Origin: Thalassobaculum sp965228445
GTDB lineage: Bacteria > Pseudomonadota > Alphaproteobacteria > Thalassobaculales > Thalassobaculaceae
DNA: 64,000 nt
NCBI GenBank assembly: GCA_965228445.1
Contig: OZ245813.1
Span: forward strand, 2,790,001 to 2,854,000
Direction: 5' to 3'
Below, in pieces: positions 1-8,164 of this stretch. The stretch's first letter is position 1; the number at the start of each line of letters is the position of its first letter. The notes below the pieces were generated by a model. It worked only from the letters and a program-made list of their open reading frames with translations. It had not been told where the DNA came from and ran no database searches. A program made the translations under genes and the position numbers.

Positions 1-663
1 CGGGAAGTCGCCGAACCAGATCCGCGACAGGATGGTGCCGAACACCGAGGCGATGACGATCGGCGCGAAGGCGGACAGGGCATAGTGGCCGATCACCACC
101 TCCAGGGCGAAGAACACCCCGGCGATCGGCGCATTGAAGGAGGCGGCGACCGCGCTGGCCACGCCGCAGCCGAGCAGGGTGCGGGCCTGGCTGCGGGTCA
201 GGTTGAGCTGGCGGCCGAGGAAACTGGCGAGCGAGGCGCCGAGATGCACCGCCGGCCCTTCGCGGCCGACCGAGGCGCCGCAGCCGATCGAGGTGGCGCT
301 GATCACCGCCGCGCCGAGGCCCTGGCGCATCGACATCCGCCCGACCCGCAGAGCGCTCGACTCGATGACATTGGCGACGCCCTGGGGCCGGCCGCCGGGC
401 ATGACGTACTTGCAGAACAGGCCGACCAGCAGGCCGCCGAGCACCGGGGCGAGGATCAGGCGCCACCAGTCCAGCTCGGCCGCGAAGGTCGCCACCCGGT
501 CCGACCGGAAGCCCAGGAACAGCAACTGCAGGAAGTCGATCGCCTCGCGGAAGACGATGGCCCCACCGGCCGCCGCGCCGCCGACGATCACCGCCACGGC
601 AGCCATGACCACCTGGTCATTGCCGACCAGCCGTTTGAAGTCTTGGATGTACCGGTTCGCCAT
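1..663 (-). CDS. ClC-family chloride channel / Cl-/H+ antiporter, N-terminal 221 residues (truncated by window edge)
   Basis: Integral membrane anion channel or exchanger. Translating the complement from the ATG at 663 gives 221 residues that run off the window start. GREGPAVHLG lies at about residues 133-142, with the gating glutamate at about E135. SFNAPIAGVFFALE follows at about 180, and hydrophobic helices lie on both sides. These are hallmark ClC sequences. The C-terminal half, including any CBS domains, is outside the window, so channel versus antiporter cannot be decided. It is transcribed away from the acetyltransferase gene at 795. The 131 bp between them holds no feature I recognise. 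Confidence 0.93.
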   Translation of the reverse strand, partial: MANRYIQDFKRLVGNDQVVMAAVAVIVGGAAAGGAIVFREAIDFLQLLFLGFRSDRVATFAAELDWWRLILAPVLGGLLVGLFCKYVMPGGRPQGVANVIESSALRVGRMSMRQGLGAAVISATSIGCGASVGREGPAVHLGASLASFLGRQLNLTRSQARTLLGCGVASAVAASFNAPIAGVFFALEVVIGHYALSAFAPIVIASVFGTILSRIWFGDFP

Positions 664-794
664 GAAAGCGGGGACCCGCCGGGAAACGTAACAGAGACGG
701 CAGCTTAGCGGCGATCGACGATCCGTCAAAGACCTGACGGCCCGCGACGGAAAGCGGTTGGCGTCGCGACCCGCCCGGGCATAGCATCGGACCC

Positions 795-1301
795 ATGGAT
801 ATCACGATCAGACCCGCCCGCTTCCGCCGCCCCGAGGAGACGGGCTCCGACGACGCCGAAACCGTGCGCCGGCTGGTGCGTGCGCTGGCCGAGGTGCAGG
901 AGGCCGCCGATTACGTCACCGGCACGGTCGACGACCTGCGGCGCGACGGCAGCGGCGCCACACCCTATTTCCACGCCATGATCGCCGAACGGTCCGACGG
1001 CACGCCGGTCGGCCTGGCGCTGTACTATTACGTCTATTCGACCTGGGCCGGACGCCCGAAGCTCTATGTCGAGGACCTGTACGTCGACGGCGACCTGCGC
1101 GGCACCGGCCTCGGACGGCGTCTGATGGCCGCCCTGGCGCGCGAGGCGCTGAAGCGCGGCTGCGTCAAGCTCGACCTCTCCGTGAAGACCGACAACAAGG
1201 CCCGCGACTTCTATTCCCGGCTCGGCCTGACCCGCAGCGGCACCTGGCTGCCCTACACGGTGGGCGGCAGCGACCTGGAAACCCTGGCCTCCAGCGGCTG
1301 A
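795..1301 (+). CDS. GNAT acetyltransferase resembling diamine (spermidine/spermine) N-acetyltransferase
   Basis: A 168-aa single-domain GNAT protein that should transfer acetyl from acetyl-CoA to an amine. The CoA-binding motif A is LYVDGDLRGTGLGRRLM (about 95-111), with the R-G-T-G-L-G pyrophosphate loop. The preceding strand, ALYYYVYSTWAGRPKLYVED (about 75-94), closely resembles the same region of eukaryotic-type SSAT/diamine acetyltransferases. The C-terminal NKARDFYSRLG is the usual motif B. The ATG at 795 lacks a strong Shine-Dalgarno, but no better start is visible. nadE begins 74 bp downstream on the same strand. The polyamine substrate is an inference from similarity by eye. Confidence 0.85.
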   Translation: MDITIRPARFRRPEETGSDDAETVRRLVRALAEVQEAADYVTGTVDDLRRDGSGATPYFHAMIAERSDGTPVGLALYYYVYSTWAGRPKLYVEDLYVDGDLRGTGLGRRLMAALAREALKRGCVKLDLSVKTDNKARDFYSRLGLTRSGTWLPYTVGGSDLETLASSG

Positions 1302-1375
1302 GCAAGGAGTCGGCCGTACCGCGCACCGCCTGATCCGCATTGCCCCCGCCCGCCGGGCGCGCTAACTGTTTCGCC

Positions 1376-3067
1376 ATGACAGACACGCTCACCATCACCC
1401 TGGCCCAGCTCAACCCGCGGGTCGGCGACATCGACGGCAACCTGGCGAAGCTGCGCCGCGTGCGCGCCCAGGCGGCGGCCGAGGGTGCGGATGTGATCCT
1501 GACGCCGGAACTCTACGCCTGCGGCTATCCGCCGGAGGACCTGGTGCTGAAGCCGATGTTCGTGGCCGAGATCCGCGACGCGGTCGAGGTTCTGGCGGCG
1601 GAAACCGCCGATGGCGGCCCGGCGATCCTGCTCGGCGCGCCCTGGGCCGAGGACGACAAGCTGTACAACGCCCTGCTGCTGCTCGACGGCGGCAAGGTGC
1701 AGGCGGCGCGCTACAAGGTCGATCTGCCGAACTACGGCGTGTTCGACGAGAAGCGGGTGTTCGATACCGGCCCGATGCCGGGACCGATGGACGTGCGCGG
1801 CGTGCGCATCGGCGTGCCGATCTGCGAGGACATCTGGACGCCCGACGTGGTCGAGTGCGTCAGCGAGACCGGCGGCGAGTTCCTGCTGGTCCCCAACGGC
1901 TCGCCCTTCGACAGCCAGAAGCTGGACAACCGCCTCCAGCACGCCACCTCCCGCGTGGTCGAGAGCGGCCTGCCGCTGGTCTATCTGAACCAGGTCGGCG
2001 GCCAGGACGAGCTGGTGTTCGACGGCGCCTCCTTCGTGCTGAACGCCGACCGGTCGATCGCCGCCTATCTGCCGGCCTGGGAAGAGGCGGTGGTCACCAC
2101 CACCTGGACCCGCGGCGCCGACGGCTGGTCCTGCGCGAAGACGCAGACGGTGGAGCCCAAATCAGGGCTGGAGGCGACCTACCGCGCCATGGTCGTCGGG
2201 CTGCGCGACTACGTCACCAAGAACGGCTTTCCCGGCGTCATCCTCGGCATGTCCGGCGGCATCGACAGCGCGCTCTCCGCCGCCGTGGCGGTCGACGCGC
2301 TCGGCCCCGACAAGGTGCGCTGCGTGATGATGCCGTCGCCCTATACCAGCGAGCACAGCCTGGAGGACGCCGCCGCCGCCGCGAAACTGCTGGGTGTCGA
2401 CTACGCGACGATCAATATCGGTCCGGCGATGCAGGCCTTCGAGACCATGCTGGCCGATCAGTTCGCCGGCACCTCGCCGGACATCACCGAGGAGAACGTC
2501 CAGGCACGCTCGCGCGGCATCACCCTGATGGCCCTGTCCAACAAGTTCGGCCACATGGTTCTGTCGACCGGCAACAAGTCGGAGATGTCGGTCGGCTACG
2601 CCACGCTCTATGGCGACATGTGCGGCGGCTATTCGGTGCTGAAGGACGTCTACAAGACCACCGTGTTCGAGCTCTGCCGGTGGCGGAATGCCAACAGGCC
2701 GGCCGACTGCCTCGGCCCGGACGGGGCTGTGATGCCGGAGCGGATCATCACCAAGCCGCCCTCGGCCGAGCTGCGCCCGGACCAGAAGGACGAGGACAGC
2801 CTGCCGCCCTATCCGGTGCTGGACGGCATCCTGACCGAGCTCATCGAGAACGAGACGCCCGTGGCCGACATCGTCGCCAAGGGATACGACAGCGAGACCG
2901 TGCTGCGGGTCTGGCGCCTGCTCGACCGGGCGGAATACAAGCGCCGCCAGGCCCCGCCGGGCGTCAAGCTGACCAGCCGGTCCTTCGGCAAGGAACGGCG
3001 CTACCCGATCACCAACGCGTTCGTCGGCGTCTATCGCCCGAAGAAGACGCAACAGGCGGCCGAGTAA
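1376..3067 (+). CDS. nadE: Glutamine-dependent NAD+ synthetase
   Basis: Final step of NAD biosynthesis: amidation of deamido-NAD+ with ATP, using ammonia released from glutamine. About 563 aa. The N-terminal nitrilase-type glutaminase domain (about 1-270) carries the triad: Glu in TPELYACGYPPEDL, Lys in YKVDLPNYGVF and Cys150 in PICEDIWTP. The C-terminal synthetase domain has the ATP pyrophosphatase loop GMSGGIDSALSAA (about 289-301) and STGNKSEMSVGY. A frame open from 1340 exists, but the ATG at 1376 gives MTDTLTITLAQLN, where the family normally begins. Only 27 bp separate it from gltX, which suggests co-transcription. Confidence 0.96.
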   Translation: MTDTLTITLAQLNPRVGDIDGNLAKLRRVRAQAAAEGADVILTPELYACGYPPEDLVLKPMFVAEIRDAVEVLAAETADGGPAILLGAPWAEDDKLYNALLLLDGGKVQAARYKVDLPNYGVFDEKRVFDTGPMPGPMDVRGVRIGVPICEDIWTPDVVECVSETGGEFLLVPNGSPFDSQKLDNRLQHATSRVVESGLPLVYLNQVGGQDELVFDGASFVLNADRSIAAYLPAWEEAVVTTTWTRGADGWSCAKTQTVEPKSGLEATYRAMVVGLRDYVTKNGFPGVILGMSGGIDSALSAAVAVDALGPDKVRCVMMPSPYTSEHSLEDAAAAAKLLGVDYATINIGPAMQAFETMLADQFAGTSPDITEENVQARSRGITLMALSNKFGHMVLSTGNKSEMSVGYATLYGDMCGGYSVLKDVYKTTVFELCRWRNANRPADCLGPDGAVMPERIITKPPSAELRPDQKDEDSLPPYPVLDGILTELIENETPVADIVAKGYDSETVLRVWRLLDRAEYKRRQAPPGVKLTSRSFGKERRYPITNAFVGVYRPKKTQQAAE

Positions 3068-3094
3068 GCCGGCGACCGACCCAACGGGGATATC

Positions 3095-4438
3095 ATGACC
3101 GTACTCGTCCGTTTCGCGCCGAGCCCGACGGGGCTTCTGCACGTCGGCAACACCCGCCAGGCGCTGATCAACTGGCTGTTCGCCAAGGCGCAGGGCGGCC
3201 GGTTCATGCTGCGCTCCGACGATACCGATACCGAGCGCAGCACCGCCGAGTTCGCCGAGAAGATCGAGCGCGACCTGAGCTGGCTCGGCCTCACCTGGGA
3301 CCTGTTCGCCCGGCAGTCCGACCGGCTGGACCGCTATGCCGCCGAGGCCGACCGCCTGCGGGAGATGGGCCGACTCTATCCCTGCTACGAGAGTGCCGAG
3401 GAGCTGGCGCTGAAGCGCAAGCAGCAGCTCTCCGCCGGCAAGCCGCCGGTCTACGACCGCGCCGCCCTGGCCCTGAGCGACGCCGAAAGGGCGGCGAAGG
3501 AGGCCGACGGCATCCGGCCGCACTGGCGCTTCAAGCTCGACCATGAGGTCGTCGCCTGGGACGACCTGGTGCGCGGGGAGAGCCGGCAGGACATGGCGTC
3601 CCAGTCCGACCCGGTGCTGATCCGCGCCGATGGCAGCCCGGTCTATTCGATGGCCTCGGTGGTCGACGACATCGACTTCGGCATCACCCACATCATCCGC
3701 GGCGAGGACCACGTCACCAACTCCGCCACCCAGATCCAGCTCTTCCGGGCGCTGGGGGCGGAGCCGCCGGTGCTGGGCCACACCTCGCTGATCGTCGGCG
3801 CCGACGGCTCCGGCCTGTCCAAGCGCCTGGGCAGCCTCAGCCTTCAGGACCTGCGCGAGACCGACGGGTTGGAGGCGATGGCGGTCAACTCGCTGCTGGC
3901 CGGGCTCGGCACCAACGAGGTGGTCGCCGCGACGTCTCTCGATCGGCTGGAGGACGGCTTCGACATCACCCGCTTCGGCCGCGCCACCCCGCGCTTCGAT
4001 CCGGCCGAGCTGCTGCAGATGAACGCCAAGATCCTGCACGAGACCGCCTATGCCGACGTCGCCGGTCGCCTCGGCGATCTCGGCGTGGAAGGTGGAGAGG
4101 CGTTCTGGAACGCCGTGCGCGGCAACATCACCAGGCTGGCCGAGGCCGGCGAGTGGTGGGTCGTCGTCGGCACCCCGATCGCTCCGGTGATCGAGGAGGA
4201 CGACGTGGCGTTCTGCGCCACTGCCGCCGACCTGCTGCCCGAGGGCGAGCCCACGGCGGAGACCTGGGGCGCCTGGACCGGTGCCGTGAAGGCGGAGACC
4301 GGCCGCAAGGGCAAGGGCCTGTTCATGCCGCTGCGCAAGGCGCTGACGGCACGCGAACGTGGACCGGAACTCGGCGATCTGTTACCTCTCATGGGTCGCG
4401 CGCGGGTCGTTTCCCGGCTGCGCGGCCAGACGGCTTAG
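3095..4438 (+). CDS. gltX: Glutamyl-tRNA synthetase (second-type GltX)
   Basis: Class I aminoacyl-tRNA synthetase of 447 aa that charges glutamate onto tRNA. The HIGH-type signature is SPTGLLHVGNTRQALINWLF near residues 9-28. The KMSKS-type loop is GSGLSKRLGSLSLQDLRE near 238-255. RGEDHVTNSATQIQL marks the Rossmann region. The length is a little short for GltX. Many alphaproteobacteria carry two GltX enzymes, one able to charge tRNA-Gln for later amidation. This copy resembles the shorter paralogue, but that assignment is inference. A GGGGAT ribosome site lies 9 bp before the ATG. cysS follows after a 158-bp leader region. Confidence 0.94.
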   Translation: MTVLVRFAPSPTGLLHVGNTRQALINWLFAKAQGGRFMLRSDDTDTERSTAEFAEKIERDLSWLGLTWDLFARQSDRLDRYAAEADRLREMGRLYPCYESAEELALKRKQQLSAGKPPVYDRAALALSDAERAAKEADGIRPHWRFKLDHEVVAWDDLVRGESRQDMASQSDPVLIRADGSPVYSMASVVDDIDFGITHIIRGEDHVTNSATQIQLFRALGAEPPVLGHTSLIVGADGSGLSKRLGSLSLQDLRETDGLEAMAVNSLLAGLGTNEVVAATSLDRLEDGFDITRFGRATPRFDPAELLQMNAKILHETAYADVAGRLGDLGVEGGEAFWNAVRGNITRLAEAGEWWVVVGTPIAPVIEEDDVAFCATAADLLPEGEPTAETWGAWTGAVKAETGRKGKGLFMPLRKALTARERGPELGDLLPLMGRARVVSRLRGQTA

Positions 4439-4466
4439 ACGCCCACCGCTTGATCGAGAGGATTCC

Positions 4467-4535
4467 ATGTTCGCGCGTCGCCCGCTGACGTCGATCGGCA
4501 CCGCGTTCTACACGACGGCCGAGGTCTGTCGCTGA
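4467..4535 (+). CDS. Putative 22-aa leader peptide upstream of cysS
   Basis: The ATG at 4467 is preceded by AGAGG at good spacing. It opens a 22-codon ORF, MFARRPLTSIGTAFYTTAEV followed by Cys-Arg-stop. The penultimate codon is TGT, the rarer cysteine codon in this GC-rich sequence. The ORF ends 61 bp before the cysteinyl-tRNA synthetase start and fills most of the gltX-cysS gap. A Cys codon right before the stop of a short ORF ahead of cysS fits a translation-coupled attenuator. I see only a weak 5-bp hairpin (GCGCA/TGCGC) after it and no clear terminator. Chance occurrence remains possible. Confidence 0.35.
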   Translation: MFARRPLTSIGTAFYTTAEVCR

Positions 4536-4596
4536 TCGTGCCTGCGCAGTTGCGCCCGCCGACAGCCTGAACCAAAGACCCATCGGAGTCCGAGAC

Positions 4597-5994
4597 ATGG
4601 ATCTCAAGATCACCAATACGCTCCTGCGCGAGAAGCAGGTTTTCACCCCGATCGACCCGTCGAACGTCCGCGTCTATGTCTGCGGCCCGACGGTCTACGA
4701 CTACGCCCATGTGGGCAATGCCCGGCCCGCCGTGGTGTTCGATGTGCTGATCCGGGTGCTGCGCCATCTCTACGGCGCCGAGCACGTGACCCATGTCGCG
4801 AACATCACCGATATCGACGACAAGATCATGACCCGCGCCAAGGAGCGCGGCGTCGAGATCGAGGCGCTGACCGGCGAGACGGCGGAGATCTACAACGCCG
4901 ACATGGCGGCGATCGGCGTCAACCGGCCGGACGTGCAGCCGCGCGCCACCGGCCACGTGACGCAGATGATCGCGCTGACCGAGCGCCTGATCGAGCGCGG
5001 CCACGCCTATGCGGCGGAAGGCCATGTGCTGTTCAACGTCCCGTCGATGGCCGATTACGGCCAGCTCTCCCGCCGCGACCGCGACGAGATGATCGCCGGC
5101 GCGCGGGTCGACGTCGCCCCCTACAAGCGCGACCCGGCCGATTTCGTGCTGTGGAAGCCGAGTGCGGACGACCAGCCGGGCTGGGACAGCCCCTGGGGCC
5201 GCGGCCGGCCGGGCTGGCACATCGAATGCTCGGCCATGGCGGCGGAGCATCTGGGCGAGGTGTTCGACATCCATGGCGGCGGGCTCGACCTGATCTTCCC
5301 GCACCATGAGAACGAGATCGCCCAGACCCGCTGCGCCTTCGGCCATGCGACCATGGCGAATTACTGGATGCATAACGGCTTCGTGACGGTCGAAGGCGAG
5401 AAGATGTCGAAGTCTCTCGGCAACTTCTACACCGTCCACGACATGCTGGCCGACTGGCCGGGCGAGGCGATCCGCCTGCTGCTGCTCTCGGCCCATTACC
5501 GCCAGCCGCTGGACTTTTCCAAGGTCGGGCTGAGGGAAGCCAGGACCCAGCTCGACAAGCTGTACGGCGCGCTGAACCGGGCGGAGAATGCCGGTCATTA
5601 CCCGGACTGGAACCTGGACCGGAACGACAATCCGGTGCTGGCCGCCCTGTGCGACGACCTGAACACGCCGCTGGCGCTCGCCGCCCTGCACCAGACCGCC
5701 CGCGAGCTGAACATCGCGCTCGACAAGGGCCGCGACCGCGAGGTGCCGGCGCTGATGGGCAAGTTGGTCGAGTGGGGCACCCTGCTCGGCCTGCTCCAGG
5801 GCGAGGCGGCCGCGTGGTTCAAGGGCGCGGACAGCGGCGATGCCGAGGAGATCGAGGCCCTGATCGCCGCCCGCGTCGCCGCCCGCCAGGTCAAGGACTT
5901 CGCCGAGGCCGACCGGATCCGCGACGAACTCAAGGCCCGGGGTATCGAGCTGGAGGACGGCGCCGGCGGCACCACCTGGAAGCGGGCTGGGTAG
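4597..5994 (+). CDS. cysS: Cysteinyl-tRNA synthetase
   Basis: Class I synthetase of 465 aa that attaches cysteine to tRNA-Cys. The HIGH-type motif CGPTVYDYAHVGNAR sits near residue 28 and includes the first zinc-ligand cysteine. GWHIECSAM and the following FPHHENEIAQ carry the other zinc-site residues. KMSKS is at 269-273. The C-terminal DALR-type helical region ends in the usual ADRIRDELKARGIELEDG segment. The start follows CGGAGTCCGAGAC. It is the last gene of an apparent nadE-gltX-cysS run. The 308 bp downstream contain only palindromic repeats. Confidence 0.97.
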   Translation: MDLKITNTLLREKQVFTPIDPSNVRVYVCGPTVYDYAHVGNARPAVVFDVLIRVLRHLYGAEHVTHVANITDIDDKIMTRAKERGVEIEALTGETAEIYNADMAAIGVNRPDVQPRATGHVTQMIALTERLIERGHAYAAEGHVLFNVPSMADYGQLSRRDRDEMIAGARVDVAPYKRDPADFVLWKPSADDQPGWDSPWGRGRPGWHIECSAMAAEHLGEVFDIHGGGLDLIFPHHENEIAQTRCAFGHATMANYWMHNGFVTVEGEKMSKSLGNFYTVHDMLADWPGEAIRLLLLSAHYRQPLDFSKVGLREARTQLDKLYGALNRAENAGHYPDWNLDRNDNPVLAALCDDLNTPLALAALHQTARELNIALDKGRDREVPALMGKLVEWGTLLGLLQGEAAAWFKGADSGDAEEIEALIAARVAARQVKDFAEADRIRDELKARGIELEDGAGGTTWKRAG

Positions 5995-6024
5995 GTGTGC
6001 CCTCGCCCGCCGCCATCGCGCCCT

Positions 6025-6145
6025 GCCCTTCGACACGCTCCCTCTGGGAGCTGCTCAGGGTGAGGTCGGTCGGTGGGGATGGCTTATTTCTGAATTGACC
6101 TCACCCTGAGCAGCCCCGGCGATCAGCCGGGGCATGTCGAAGGGC
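6025..6145. repeat. Family A intergenic repeat: nested inverted repeat
   Basis: Two arms in inverted orientation, at 6025-6067 and 6097-6145. Each arm begins GCCCTTCGACA and ends GCTGCTCAGGGTGAGGTC when read in the same sense. The arms differ only in an inner small hairpin: CTCCC/GGGAG in one and CCCCGGC/GCCGGGG in the other. The spacer is 29 bp. The flanks resemble the widespread CCCTTCGACA...CTCAGGGTGAGG repeats of alphaproteobacteria. It lies just after cysS and could also stop transcription. This is the only copy in the window. Confidence 0.75.
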
Positions 6146-6170
6146 GGATGACACCGTGTGTCAGGTCATT

Positions 6171-6282
6171 CCGTCTTCCCGGCCCTACGCCGGGATCCAG
6201 GGTGAGGGCCGCTGGAGAGCCGCCGATAATGTGACGCTCCGGCAAGCGTCCCCCTAGGCCCCGGCGCGAGGCCGGGGAGACG
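6171..6282. repeat. Family B palindromic repeat, copy 1
   Basis: Begins CGTCTTCCCGGCCCTACGCC and ends GGCGCGAGGCCGGGGAGACG, so the ends are near-perfect inverted repeats. An inner pair, GCTGGAG and CTCCGGCAAGCGTCC, is shared with the copy at 61193. The element separates cysS from the convergent cyclase gene. Other copies lie at 25299, 25436, 44919 and 61193. Confidence 0.75.
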
Positions 6283-6302
6283 ATTGGGGTGAGGGAAGTC
6301 CC

Positions 6303-8051
6303 CTACGCCCCCACCGCCGCCGCATCGGCCACCGTATGGATCGCCATCGACTGGTCGCGGCCGCGCACCTCGATCCGGTGGCTGGGGTAGCGTCTGAAAT
6401 CCACGCCCGACGCCTCGGCCAGCGCCTCCGACACGATGAGCTGGACGCCGAACTCCTTGGTCAGGGCCTCCAGCCGGCTCGCCGTGTTCACCGTGTCGCC
6501 CACCGCCGTCACCCCGCGCACCCGCCCGTAGCCCATCTCGCCGACGATCGCCGGACCGAGATGCAGGCCGATGCCGATGCGCAGCGGCGTCTCCAGATCG
6601 CCGGCCAGGGACTCGTTCAGATCGACCAGCCGGAGCGCCATGTCCCGGGCCGCCGCCACCGCCTGGCGCGCGCCCTCCTCCGGATCGCCGTTCACCCCGA
6701 ACAGGGCCATGATCCCGTCGCCGATGAACTTGTCGATGCGCCCGCCCGCGCCCTCGATGGCGGCGCCCATCTCGGCGAAATACCGGTTCAGGATGAACAC
6801 CACGTCATAGGGCAGCCGCTCCTCCGACAGGGTGGTGAAGCCGCGGATATCGGCGAACAGCACCGCGATCTCCAACTCGCGCCCCTGCAGGTAGCTCGGC
6901 CCGCCCCTTGTCTCGTCCAGACCGGTTTTGTGCGGCGGCAGCAGCGGGGTGATCTCCAGGTCGTCGATCACGCGGGTCTGGCAGGCCAGCCGCACGTTCG
7001 GCGGGGCGGAGATCCGGTGCAGCACCTTCGCCTCGGCCTCGTCCGGTTCCGGCAGGTTGTCCAGCCCGCGCGAGATCCGCACCCGGCAGGTCGAGCAGCG
7101 CCCGCGCCCGCCGCAGACCGAGGCATGGGGGATGCCGTGCATCCGGCTGACATCGAGCAGGGTCATGCCGCGGATCGCCTGCACCGAGCGGCCGGCGCCA
7201 TAGCCGACCCGCACGCCCTGGCTGCGCCGGTGCAGCGCCATGCGGACCCAGCGCGCGGCGAAGGCGGCGACCACCACGGCCGCGTACCCCGCCTTGATCC
7301 CGTCGAAGCGCTCCAGCCAGAGGGCGATGGCCGCGTTGTCCGGCAGGTTCGCCGAGCGGATCGCCAGGGGCAGCCAGCCCGGCGTCTCCGCCAGATCCGC
7401 GACGGTCATCCCGGCGGCGACGAACCCGGCGAGCGACAGGGCCGGCAGCAGCACCGCCACCGACAGCAGCCACGGTCTCGCCCGGTCGTACCAGGCGGCG
7501 TAGCGCAGCCACAGGTGCAGGCCGGTGCAGCCATGGGCCCAGGCGACCAGCACCGCCACCGACTGGTTCAGCGCCCCGACCGGATCGAACACCCAGAGGT
7601 TCAACAGCACCCAGGTATGGTCGTCGTCCAGCCCGTAGAGCTCGTGCATCAGCCGGTTGCCGAGGACATGGCGCAGGATCAGCAGCGGGATCGTCAGCCC
7701 GAGGGCGAGCTGCACCACCTCGGGCACCGACATCGCCTTCAGCGAATTCCGGTAGTAGATCGCCCGCAGCGCGATCAGCATGTGCAGCGCGACGCTGCCG
7801 TAGAGCAGGACGGAGACGGCCTGGAGCCGGACGACAGCCTCGATCAGCCGCAGACCGGCGTCGAGCGCGTCGAGCGACCACAATCCCGCCACATGGTTGG
7901 CCAAGTGTGCGCTCACGTAAACGAACAGCACGAGACCCGTGTAGAGACGGATGCGGGCGACGATGGGGGACCAGGAAATGCGCCGTTCCGGACGACCGCT
8001 TCGCTGTCCGCTCTGCGGCCCGCCCGGCCGCTGCACGTCGATTGCCGTCAT
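6303..8051 (-). CDS. cyaC: CyaC-like membrane adenylate cyclase: diheme-b-type anchor, [2Fe-2S] ferredoxin domain, class III cyclase
   Basis: A 582-aa three-part protein predicted to make cAMP in response to redox state. Residues about 33-275 form six hydrophobic helices resembling SdhC/FrdC cytochrome b, with histidines at H49/H53, H90, H128, H173 and H179. Residues about 280-365 are a plant-type ferredoxin with C313, C319, C322 and C356. Residues about 390-560 are a class III cyclase with metal aspartates D400 (FADIRGF) and D444 (IGDG), the adenine-selecting K440 and GDTVNTASRLEA. Sinorhizobium meliloti CyaC has this build and senses the quinone pool. The ATG at 8051 has a GGGAG site, whereas the longer frame from 8132 does not. 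Heme and cluster content are inferred. Confidence 0.9.
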   Translation of the reverse strand: MTAIDVQRPGGPQSGQRSGRPERRISWSPIVARIRLYTGLVLFVYVSAHLANHVAGLWSLDALDAGLRLIEAVVRLQAVSVLLYGSVALHMLIALRAIYYRNSLKAMSVPEVVQLALGLTIPLLILRHVLGNRLMHELYGLDDDHTWVLLNLWVFDPVGALNQSVAVLVAWAHGCTGLHLWLRYAAWYDRARPWLLSVAVLLPALSLAGFVAAGMTVADLAETPGWLPLAIRSANLPDNAAIALWLERFDGIKAGYAAVVVAAFAARWVRMALHRRSQGVRVGYGAGRSVQAIRGMTLLDVSRMHGIPHASVCGGRGRCSTCRVRISRGLDNLPEPDEAEAKVLHRISAPPNVRLACQTRVIDDLEITPLLPPHKTGLDETRGGPSYLQGRELEIAVLFADIRGFTTLSEERLPYDVVFILNRYFAEMGAAIEGAGGRIDKFIGDGIMALFGVNGDPEEGARQAVAAARDMALRLVDLNESLAGDLETPLRIGIGLHLGPAIVGEMGYGRVRGVTAVGDTVNTASRLEALTKEFGVQLIVSEALAEASGVDFRRYPSHRIEVRGRDQSMAIHTVADAAAVGA

Positions 8052-8164
8052 CCGATCGCTCCCGTCACCCGGCGACAATAGCCTAATGTCTTGAATTTCG
8101 CTGTCATTTCGATAAATGACGGACCCAACCATCGGTTACGTCACGCACACCAGATGAGCGTCCC

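Noticed and set aside
2162..4039. Long open frames on the strand opposite nadE and gltX (and many similar ones elsewhere)
   Set aside because: High GC content leaves few stop codons in antisense frames. The translations are low-complexity Arg/Ala/Gly-rich and lie over well-conserved genes.
8052..8132. 27-residue extension of the adenylate cyclase
   Set aside because: No ribosome site is seen, whereas ATG 8051 has GGGAG at good spacing.
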